14,085 nucleotides of DNA, taken from contig JAXIUW010083339.1 of assembly GCA_035591015.1 (NCBI GenBank), forward strand, positions 1-14,085. Direction: 5' to 3'. Below the pieces are notes generated by a model. The model had not been told where the DNA came from. It saw only the letters and a program-made list of their open reading frames with translations, and did not search any database. The stretch is from Cephalothrix simula (taxonomy: Eukaryota; Nemertea; Palaeonemertea; Archinemertea; Cephalotrichidae). Position numbers and translations under genes: made by a program. Of the stretch, positions 1-9,200 are shown piece after piece. Each line of letters starts with the position of its first letter. The stretch's first letter is position 1.

Positions 1-1
1 C

Positions 2-91
2 AATGCTGAAAATTTGAATAAAATCGATGACTTGATGGATCACCACCTGCCTGATTCTTACAGACAATGGCTCTTAATGAGAATTAAATGA
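2..91 (+). CDS. Possible last-exon tail of an upstream gene (weak)
   Basis: From base 2 the plus strand is open for 29 codons and ends with TGA at 89-91. The peptide begins NAENLNKIDDLMDHH and ends YRQWLLMRIK. Its mixed, non-repetitive composition resembles a real C-terminus, while the opposite strand is full of stops here. I do not recognise the protein. The frame enters from outside the window, so its start, splice structure and length are unknown. An open run of 29 codons is not rare by chance in such DNA. No AATAAA follows closely; only a GATAAA variant lies about 100 bp downstream. Treat this as a candidate. Confidence 0.25.
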   Translation, partial: NAENLNKIDDLMDHHLPDSYRQWLLMRIK

Positions 92-205
92 ACTATTAAG
101 CGATTATGATTTTGCGTGTCATGCAGCAACTTGGCCCTAATTTGATTAGACTCGAAATCCTAAGTGAAAATCATGTATTCGCAATCCAGATAAGATAAAA
201 TAGAA

Positions 206-304
206 TTTTACCTCATGGAATATCGGAGTCACGTAACGCGAAACAAACATATTTTCCCCATGGCCACCTAACTCCGTACCGTTCGCGAATCGCAAAAAAT
301 AATT
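206..304 (-). other. CpG-rich patch with a possible minus-strand exon
   Basis: The stretch 223-292 carries about nine CpG dinucleotides in an otherwise CpG-poor, AT-rich surround. Read on the minus strand, 304 down to 212 is open and encodes a protein-like string including RFANGTELGGHGENMF and ending IFHE. It is followed at 211-206 by GTAAAA, a plausible splice donor. The frame stays open across the donor and stops at 148-146. No convincing acceptor with a pyrimidine tract lies above 304, and I do not recognise the peptide. An unmethylated promoter or 5' leader would also explain the CpG content. Confidence 0.2.
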
Positions 305-955
305 GAGTAACCTGGCTTTTGATTAACTTTACTCAGGCCTTTTGATGTCAATTTGTCTCCATTGACAAACAAAGAGATCGCACCTAACCGAGATCAACCG
401 AAGTACTTCAGATTCAGTTGACCAAGAATCAGTAACGCCGTTTTAATTTTTGAATTTAAATCCATGTATTTCAGATCATTTCATGATTTACAGATAATTC
501 ATCATCCTCAAAATACAATATAAATTAACTTGTTATAGTATATTTACCTTAGAGCATAGCAAACATCACGAAATGATAAAATTATTTTTTATTAAGCTTC
601 AAAAAGAAACTAAAAATTTTCTCCGAATTAAAGCATTGTTACAGATCAGTAGGTTTTTTTCTGAAATGGTTCAATTGCAACGTAAAACATTACTTACTCA
701 CAAATAGAGTCCAAAATCTTTTTTCTCCGAGAAATAAAATTTTTGTTTCCTTGTTTGTATCTGGTCTGCGCAGTCAAAAATTACCGCTTTTTGGGTTAAA
801 ATTACCACTTTGCGGGAAGATTTGCGCAGAATTATAGTTAATCGTGCGTTTTAAGATCTTTTAGCGATCTAATGAACAAATATTACGCATTTGTTGTTGG
901 AAAAAATGCTCAGCAAGAGTTATTTGGGTGTTTTCTACCCAACTAATAAGCAGTT
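305..955. other. AT-rich non-coding stretch
   Basis: All frames are broken by frequent stops and no repeat, RNA gene or transposon end was recognised. Donor-like strings occur on the minus strand near 544-551 and 694-700 but have no open frame beside them. The stretch is either intergenic or part of an intron. Confidence 0.5.
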
Positions 956-1015
956 ATTACATATAAAAAAAATTTTATTGTCAAAATTACATATAAAAAA
1001 AATTTTATGGTCAAT
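956..1015. repeat. Two-copy 30-bp tandem repeat
   Basis: A 30-bp unit beginning ATTACATATAAAAAAAATTT occurs at 956-985 and again at 986-1015, with a T/G difference in the middle and small differences at the end. The second unit runs directly into the left edge of the large duplication at 1003, so this AT-rich, slippage-prone tract may have helped create that duplication. Confidence 0.85.
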
Positions 1016-1739
1016 TTTTACATGTGGGAACGGAACTTGATTTAGAGTGATGGTGCTCCAAATATATGTTAAACATCTTCCTCATAATCTCTTTCTAAAA
1101 ATGTATAATGTTCATATATTCCTTTCATTATCTGAGCTGCAGCCCGAACAAATGCAACCATACAGTCGAAAACAACGATAATGCCAATTAAAAGAACTTT
1201 CGTTTCTAATACAAAATAAGCTGAAAATCAACATCTTTTACGTATTTGTCGGGGAGAAAATTTTGCTACGTTAAAAAGTAAGGTATTAAAATTTTCCTGA
1301 TATAATTCTACATCAATATGCAAATCTAAAGGTTTGGCTCTGATGGGTATAAGGGTCAATTTAGGAGAAAGCAGAAAAATCAGCAATTTATGATCATTTT
1401 TCGACTTAATGGGTGAAGACCAGTTACAGAGATAAATAAGGAATCATAATGCGTCTAGTAATATTTTTGCATCATTTGGAAACAATTAAATTAGTCTCCA
1501 ATAGGTATATCCAAATAAAAAACAACAGGCACAAGAAATTAAGAATTAAAAAACCACCAAAGCTTTCAGCTTTTACGCCTCCATCAGGATGAGGAGACTT
1601 ATTAGGCATCATAGGCCTATGTGATCAATGTATCGTATTTCAAACCCATAGTCTGGGGCACAGATACTTCCTGGGGTCCAAAAAGGGGCCGAACATGCGA
1701 CAGAAAATGTAAATTCTTTGAGTTTATGGGCCCTTTTTA
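1003..1739 (+). repeat. Large tandem duplication, copy 1 (full length)
   Basis: This is the longer copy of a tandemly duplicated segment. Bases 1003-1040 recur at 1735-1772 (38 bp, offset 732), and bases 1222-1739 recur at 1770-2287 (518 bp, offset 548). By eye the shared bases are identical. Copy 1 keeps about 184 bp (1041-1224 region) that copy 2 lacks. The block contains no convincing gene. Its right part has phrases such as CTGGGGTCCAAAAAGGGGCC that resemble old interspersed repeats of invertebrate genomes, so the duplicated DNA may itself be repeat-derived. Confidence 0.92.
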
Positions 1740-2287
1740 TGGTCAATTTTTACATGTGGGAACGGAACTTGAAAATCAACATCTTTTACGTATTTGTCGG
1801 GGAGAAAATTTTGCTACGTTAAAAAGTAAGGTATTAAAATTTTCCTGATATAATTCTACATCAATATGCAAATCTAAAGGTTTGGCTCTGATGGGTATAA
1901 GGGTCAATTTAGGAGAAAGCAGAAAAATCAGCAATTTATGATCATTTTTCGACTTAATGGGTGAAGACCAGTTACAGAGATAAATAAGGAATCATAATGC
2001 GTCTAGTAATATTTTTGCATCATTTGGAAACAATTAAATTAGTCTCCAATAGGTATATCCAAATAAAAAACAACAGGCACAAGAAATTAAGAATTAAAAA
2101 ACCACCAAAGCTTTCAGCTTTTACGCCTCCATCAGGATGAGGAGACTTATTAGGCATCATAGGCCTATGTGATCAATGTATCGTATTTCAAACCCATAGT
2201 CTGGGGCACAGATACTTCCTGGGGTCCAAAAAGGGGCCGAACATGCGACAGAAAATGTAAATTCTTTGAGTTTATGGGCCCTTTTTA
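1735..2287 (+). repeat. Large tandem duplication, copy 2 (184-bp internal deletion)
   Basis: This second copy begins with the same 38 bp as copy 1 (ending GGAACTTGA) and then jumps directly to the sequence found at 1225 onward in copy 1. The two deletion edges in copy 1 both carry TGA (1038-1040 and 1222-1224), while copy 2 has it once. The outer junction also shares five bases: TTTTA stands at the left edge of copy 1 (1003-1007), at the junction (1735-1739) and at the right edge of copy 2 (2283-2287). After 2287 the copies diverge. A 75-codon open frame crossing the junction (1621-1848) is a by-product. Confidence 0.92.
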
Positions 2288-2290
2288 GTA

Positions 2291-2442
2291 CAGGTGTGCA
2301 TCGGTTCTGAAAACCTCTCTATAACCGAACTGAACTTTTTTTCCCTGAAACCGAAACCGAATATCTTTGAAGAAACTGAACCGAACTGTTTTTCCGTAAA
2401 ACAGAACTGAACCGAACTGTTTTTCCGTAAAACCGAACCGAT
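2291..2442 (+). mobile_element. Decayed hAT-like transposon end with ACCGAAC-rich repeats
   Basis: The segment opens with CAGGTGTGCATCGGTTC and is packed with variants of AACCGAAC/AACTGAAC. Bases 2300-2307 (ATCGGTTC) are the exact reverse complement of 2435-2442 (GAACCGAT). Termini beginning CAGG(G)GTG followed by GGTTC/GAACC subterminal repeats are typical of several hAT elements; I infer the class from this resemblance alone. No matching opposite terminus, clear 8-bp target-site duplication or transposase frame was found, so this is probably a fragment or non-autonomous remnant. Confidence 0.45.
2374..2433 (+). repeat. 31-bp tandem repeat inside the hAT-like remnant
   Basis: The string AACTGAACCGAACTGTTTTT followed by CCGTAAAAC occurs at 2374-2402 and again at 2405-2433, giving a 31-bp period with identical cores. 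Such subterminal reiterations are common near transposon ends. Confidence 0.88.
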
Positions 2443-2988
2443 ATTCATTTACTGATATCCGTTAGAAGAAAAATCATCCATAGAATAATTTCATACCATA
2501 ACTTATGCGTATCTTGAGATACAGGTAGATTTGTAGTACAAGTCGGAGAAATGTGGTTTTTTGTTCCAAATAGGGGTATCATACCCCCCCGACAAAAAAA
2601 TTCCTGAAATAGACAGTGAGTGTTCAGGTTCTTAAATAAAATGAGGGCTATTCAAAGCATATTATGACCAAGTGGGACTAGTCTAGGATGAATACTAAAG
2701 CCACGCTAAAAATGTGTCCAGATGGTGTAGATTTCGTTCTCACTGTGACACCTTGCATACGACCCCCTCACTGTGACGTCATTTCATATCATAGGGCATA
2801 CCAAAAGAAGCGCAATAACCCAAGGAACATAACTAGACCCCATATAATGCTTTACCTATTACCGTTTTTGATCTATGGCCATTTTTGTCAGATTTTGTTT
2901 CCAGTCCTGGTGCCGCCGAACTTCATTCGAGCTTTAAAATGATCAATTTCCCTTGAGTTTAGAGAGTGTTAACGTTGCAAATATGTAA
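2443..2988. other. Non-coding stretch with short repeats and a CRE-like site
   Basis: No convincing gene is present. A short perfect inverted repeat, GGGGTAT-C-ATACCCC, lies at 2573-2587 just before a C-run. CTCACTGTGAC occurs twice, at 2739-2749 and 2767-2777, and the second copy runs into the palindrome TGACGTCA (2774-2781), a match to the CREB/ATF consensus. An 84-codon open frame at 2688-2942 has hydrophobic, low-information content and no domain, so I regard it as chance. The region is either intron or intergenic, probably with old repeat DNA. Confidence 0.45.
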
Positions 2989-3189
2989 ATTGGCATCGTA
3001 AGGCATAAGAAAAATGCGAATACGGAGGTCGGTGCAACTGGACCCCACCTGGCTCCCGGACTATATCCACTGCACGAATCCACAAATATTCAAAACAAAT
3101 CTGAACTGCGACGGCATAGACAGTATCTTACGGAACCATATGATGCGGACGAATCTAAATTACTAAATCTTGAACTTAATAAAACATAG
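2989..3189 (+). other. Orphan open frame that reads like coding sequence
   Basis: Between an in-frame TAA at 2986-2988 and a TAG at 3187-3189 the plus strand is open for 66 codons. The last fifty look strongly protein-like, with segments GPHLAPGLYPLHEST, ELRRHRQYLTEPYDADE and SKLLNLELNKT, and local GC content above that of the flanks. The frame is the same as that of the giant exon downstream, but TAG, TAG and TAA (3187, 3208, 3211) intervene. Within 3040-3187 the only GT is at 3123-3124, a poor donor that would also break the frame into 3245. It may be a decayed exon, a terminal exon of another transcript, or coincidence. I do not recognise the peptide. Confidence 0.35.
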
Positions 3190-3220
3190 CCAGAAATTTT
3201 TTGTGCGTAGTAATTTTTTA

Positions 3221-3244
3221 AAAGTGATTTTCTTTTTCTTACAG
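3221..3244 (+). other. U2-type 3' splice acceptor
   Basis: A pyrimidine-rich run, TGATTTTCTTTTTCTTACAG, ends in AG at 3243-3244. The giant reading frame is open from this point onward and blocked by TAA at 3211 just before it, so the exon must begin at 3245. The first two exon bases complete a codon begun in the preceding exon (phase 1). No matching upstream donor and start codon could be identified in the window. Confidence 0.85.
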
Positions 3245-6200
3245 GTAACTCTGAATCAAACCAAGCATCTAATGTTGGCGTTGTTCAACCTTTTAATCAA
3301 GAAACGTTTTCTAAGAAGGATGCTTTGCAACCAGAACCGGAATATAATAAAAAAGCTCTCACTCAAGAAGGAGTACAGCAAATCCTAAACTTACAACCTG
3401 TAACCTGTAAAGATGATTTGAAAGTGTTGTTAGAAATTGTAAGCATCCGTATGCATCAAGTTCATGGCGTAGTAGCATTAAGAAAGATGCAGAGAAAAGT
3501 TGTTCCGGATAATCATGTGATTACAGGTTATATATGGGGAAGCGTAAAAGACCTAATTCAGGATTTAGTTTGTGATTCCAGTAAGGCATCAAATTTTGAT
3601 GCTGAAACATTCGTCAAATATTTAAAAAGTATTTTATATCCACACATATCATCTAAATATTATGATAGTCTTGGTTATACTCTCAGAACAAGAGCGACCT
3701 CTAGTCACGATTTAGCCGAAAATATGCCTAAAGTGGCTGTCTCTACCAGTAGTTCTACTGCACAAGACATTCAACAAAGTGGTTCAAACATTGATCTAGC
3801 AGTTAATCCTGATGTACAACGAGTTTTGTCCAATAATTTATCAACCATTTCATCATTCCATAATAAAAAAACTGATTCTCCAGTTTTTGATCAGCCTGGT
3901 ACTACTAAAGCGTCTGCAAGGTTATCTACGACCCAAACGATAGCACTCGATCTTTCTAAATCTGGGTCTTTATCTAATTCAATAAATACTTTACATCAGA
4001 GCAGTTCTACTATAACAACAGCCAAGACACTTTCAATGCCGAGCTTAGAAGTAAAAAATCCATATCGTCGGAAATATTTTCCTGGTGTCTCAAATTTACT
4101 TGGTTTTCCATATGATGATTCTAGTCATAGAAATGTTTTTGATATCGTCAAAGTATCAGCACGGAGTCCATCAAAGTCTCAAAACACATCAATTATTTCG
4201 TGTCGAACTCCGAAATGCTCGTCATCCAAAATCGTTCATATGTCATCTCATTCAGAACGCATTAGTCCTGATCATGCTGAAAGTTCAGTTTCAAAAACAG
4301 CTGACGAGCAAACTCTTTCTTCTGCCTACTGTGCGAGAGTTGCCGATCCGCAAGATAGTACAACATCAGAGTTACTGACTAAACCAAACAACAAAATCAT
4401 TATTTTAGCTTGTAGAGAAAAAAAGCTTAAGAGCCTTGATGAACATTCTGTTAAACAAACAGTTGAATCTGGAAGGAAGATTTCAAGTATTCAGCCAGCG
4501 ACATTTGATCAGGAAGCTGATGCACATGATCCGACGGATCGATCTTTATCAAATAGTAATTCTCCAGCCGATGTCATTGGGAAAGATTTATTATTTGATA
4601 TCCTTGTTGTTATATTTCGATTGAAAAGACTGCTTGTAAACAGGGAAGACCTTCTACTAAAACATTTGAACATGCTAATATCTTACGCTGATAAATGTTT
4701 TGAAAGTAGTAGTATAATGGTATCTTTTGATCGAATTAAGCAACTAATATTTGATGATGAATTATTTTTTACAACTAAGGACACCGCTCCCTTTAATTCT
4801 ACCAAAGATGGGTTGATAAAAAACCTAATCTTACAGTGCTGCAAAGAAGCTGCTATTGAACACAAACCAAGTAACGTCCTGGATTTGATGAAGGAATTTA
4901 TTTATGTTATTAATTCGATCAATAAGAGCCTAAAACTTCCTATCGAATTAAATGAAATAAACATAATTATGAAGGAGTATATAATGTCAAAACATGTGTC
5001 TGAGGTAACTAAAGATAACCTTGCTACTAATTTCCTATCTACTACAATTCGGATTACGGATAATTGTGTTATCGATCTAATTAATAAAATGATGTTGGTT
5101 AGAAAAAAAATAGCTGAAAAGATAGAAAAGTTGGCATCTACCAATGCGTCAAAGCAAAACATCGAAACACTCTCTAATAATCAACACTCACCTACTGAAA
5201 ATTCATTGATAGATCTCGATTCGATAGCCTCAGGTGGTGTTGAAGTAATTCAAATTGGTTCTGGTGATTCTCCATCAAATGAAGCACTGTCTCCGGTAGA
5301 TGATGGCCGCATCTTAGCCGAATTTATTTCTGCTGAAGTTGATAAAATATATTCAGAAGAAAATAAAAAAGAAACTTGTAAAACTAATGCGTATATTAAT
5401 CGACCAGATCTCGCACCCGATACTATTGAATATGATGATGATAGTGACTCCCTACCAGATATTAGATCTACGATATCGTACTCGGCTTCAGAAAATTTGA
5501 AAAATAATAATTCTATAAAAATGCATGATGATCTTGTCGCTAAATCAGAACAAGGTGACAATAAAAATGTTGAGATTGCAGAACATGCATCTACTGATGT
5601 CAGAGAAAGTTTAAGGAACAATAAAGAATCTGAAGCTGAAACAGACGAAGATAATCATGATGATGTAGTTATAGACATTTGTCAACCGACTGGTGAAAAT
5701 ACTTGTGTAGCACAGGTTCATGTCATAAATGATTCGCCTTCAACTTCTCCAAATTTAGAAGAGGCAGTCAATGACGCATCGCAAGGTAACAAGAATGACA
5801 CAGATTGGAAAATACACAATTTTCTTAATGACGTAATGAAGCAAAAGTGGCATATATCAAACTTTAAGAAAAAGAAAAAGAGGAAATTAAAGACCCTAGG
5901 GAGAAAGGACACAATTGATTTTTTAAATAAATGTGTCGAATCTGTGCAAATCCAGAAAGGTCTATTGGTTCCAATCCCTCATTCTTTAATTAAAAAAATG
6001 GACTTAAAATTTGAAATTTTCAAGCAAGTTTCATGTGAACAGAATAGTAGCATTAGTTGTTACCGAGCAGAAAATGTTGACGAGGAAAACAATGCCAGTA
6101 AGGAAGAATGCAAAAATAATTCTGCTGAGAATGTTTATGTATTATCTTCTGAATATAATTATCAACAGTTTGAAGAGAAGACAAAAAACAATGACGTATC

Positions 6201-9200
6201 TTCTGCAATTCATTGTAAACCTTTATTCAAAAAGATTTCTGCGTGCAGTGATGTTATGTTGACCACTGAAGTGAAATCAAGTTCAGGAGTGAATCAGGTA
6301 TACTTTAATGCAGAACATGAATTAATCTCTGGTCGAATGAATCCCATTCAGGCAGCTATACTTAGAAGATCCCAGAAGCTGTATCAAAAACATGAAAAAA
6401 TACGTACTGAAAAATGTATTCAAATTCGTTTGGAACCACGTATAGAATCAAAACTGCCAAAGTTGTCTGCTATTCGCCGCAAAATCACTGCTTTCAACTC
6501 TAGATCTGCTAAAGCTGTGGAGAAAGAAGAAAAACCAATCAAACTAAAGATTAAGAACGAATCTGCCATTCAACTAAATCATAATGAAGAACCAGCTGCG
6601 GACAACATTGTTGAAGTTCAACATGCTATTAGAATTGATAATCAGATGGCTTTTGAAGATAAACAAAACAATTATGCAAATGAGTTTAGACAAGCACATA
6701 CAACTAGTGAGAATAAATCATTAGCACAGCCTAGTCTTAATAATAAAATACTTTTTGGCGCTCATGTTGCCAAAAAAAATATGGAAACCGAAAACGAAAT
6801 TATAATTGGTAATCAGCAATGCTTTGAAAATAAAATTTGCAGTCGTGATGAGAAAGAATCTCAAAGCAGTGTTGGCATAAATGATGAAATTGATTACTCG
6901 CAGACCGGTGCTACTTTTGAAAAAAACGATAGTGAAATGGTCAATAGCCGTTCAAATAAAAACGGATTTCGTAGCAGAAAAGAGAAACATGTTAATAATT
7001 TGCCAGAAAGTTATGCGACGAAAAAAGTCGTATTAGCTGAATATAAGTTCAGATCAAAAAATGTAAAACCGGAAGTACCTGAAGAAGATCAGGTTTCTCC
7101 TAAGATTATTGATCTCGTAGAAAAAGGAACTCCAGTTTCACAATTTTTGTTATCAAGATCAGCATTAAATAAGACTGTAACCTCTTCATCGGGTGAAAAG
7201 GATATTGATGACATAATGACAAATTTCATGAGTGATGCTGCAGCATTTGGCTTTACTGAAGTATCTGAAGAAAATCAGGTTTCTCCATTGTTATATCTTG
7301 CTTTTCCACTTAATCATCCTTTTAAAATTGATATTTACAAGAATTACTCTATAGAAAATGAGATAAATTTTGCTAATATTCAGTGTTCTGATTTATTTCT
7401 TCAAAAAATACGGCTTCTCGATAAACATTACATGACTGCAAAAACTTCATGGGAAATACTAAGCTGTTTGCAGTGGATTTTAAAACAATTTTGCAAAGCA
7501 GATCAATATTTGCTTATAAGTTATCACCCTTTTTGTTTACCAAAACAGTTCTTTACAAATGTAATTGAGTGCAGAGAGTGTAATTTATCTTTTATTTCAT
7601 TAATGTCGTTTAAAAAACACCTGAATGACAAAAGCAAACGACACAATGCATGCTGCTCTGTTTGCAATGCTTGTTTTACAGATGTAAATAGATGTTTTTC
7701 AGATATCCGGAACCACGTTCTTATGGAGGTTAAAGCATTCACTGTTTTCAGAAAATATGTTTGCAAGCTGTGTAGTGCGAGATTTACAAAAAAACGATTC
7801 TTGGATATTCATGAAAATAAACATACAAATATTAAACCATCTGATTCCGTGATGTTACCAAAAAAAAATTACTCTTGTGACGTTTGTTCATGCAAATTTG
7901 CCTTCGTTGATAATTTACGACATCATGCCCGTAAATATCATGGTCTATTGGATAGCAATACATGTAAATATTGTCCTGCTCAGTTCTTTATGGAATTTGA
8001 TTTAAGAAGACACTCTCGAATGCACGTCCACCAGTTAGCATTTAAGTGTGTGAAATGCAAAAAGAAGTTTTTTAGCAAATACTTCTTAAAAAAGCATAAG
8101 TTATCCTGTCAAAATATCAAAATGAAATACCTTGTGTGCAAACTATGCAGTGGAAAATATAACGGTTACAAACACTTTCAGCTTCATTTACAAAATGATC
8201 ATTCATTTTGCGTCAAATCTCCGATCAAATCTATCATATGCACCAAATGCAATTACATCACTGTTAGTCAATGGCTTATGAGGAAGCATAAAAAGTCACA
8301 TTTAAAAATGTGCAATGTATGCAATTTACAAATTCATTCAGATAATCATAAGTGCCCTAAAAGTATTGAATGTACTATATCCCAAAATGATGTAGAATTA
8401 GGCCATATAAAATCAGATACAGGTACTATGGACGGAGAAAATTTTGATGAGAAACTGCCTGCCTCTACTAAAAACCAGGAATCTGAAGAGGAAACGAATT
8501 TTGCCTCACCGAATTTGGACTTCAGAAAGCGAACAATAGTCGTTAAATCATTAGAGAAAGGTCTTGATCAATCTACTACCTCTCGCCTCTTTGCTAAGTT
8601 TGGGAAAATTGAGGTGGTAACAATGTTTAAGGATGAGGCTCATGTTAGATATGAAAATGAGTCTATTGCTCTACGGGTAATGGAAAACGGAGTGTATTTT
8701 GGAGCATATAAACTCGAACTAATGCTTGCTGAAAATTACGAAAGTGCTCAAATAGATACTAAAACTGATGAAACTGTTACTTTTTGTTTATTCGTTCAAG
8801 TCATCGGAGCACGTATTACTGATGGAATCATAAAGGTTTTTAAGGACATAGGTGGTGTTGATCGATGTTATGTTCCGCCTTTTAACGCAGCTCTCTTATA
8901 CATGTTTTTCAAAAATAGAGCATCTGCTTTACGAGCACTTAAACATAATGGCAGGTACTTATTCGGATATCAAATCGTTGTTTTGCCAAACGAATATCAG
9001 CACACGCCAAAAGAGATTGAAGATTTGTTGAAAGATCTGCCACATAAATACAGACCGGGTTGGGTTGTTGTTAAAAATCTTCCTTTATATTGTGATGAAA
9101 ATGATATCCGTCGAGTATTTGGAAAATTTGGTTGGATCTCAAGGATAACATTTAATATTAGAAAGGATACAGCATTTTTAACATTTTCTCAATTTGCAAG

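Noticed and set aside
1621-1848. 75-codon frame crossing the duplication junction
   Set aside because: It begins with GTG, exists only because the two copies abut, and has no recognisable domain.
2688-2942. 84-codon plus-strand frame
   Set aside because: Low-information hydrophobic C-terminus, no domain, and embedded in repeat-like sequence.
3123-3124. GT as a donor (GTATCTT, partly U12-like) joining the orphan frame to the giant exon
   Set aside because: The phase does not match the acceptor at 3244, and no U12 branch-point motif lies at a suitable distance.
3325-3327. TTG as the start codon of the giant protein
   Set aside because: Nuclear genes rarely start at TTG, and the frame continues upstream to a strong splice acceptor.
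3170-3388. 72-codon plus-strand frame overlapping the exon start
   Set aside because: It lies in another frame, runs through the pyrimidine tract of the acceptor and reads as Leu/Phe/Lys-rich noise.
5250-5621. 123-codon minus-strand frame inside the giant exon
   Set aside because: Shadow of the acidic, serine-rich coding strand; no domain or protein-like pattern. The same applies to the other antisense frames within 4683-11883.
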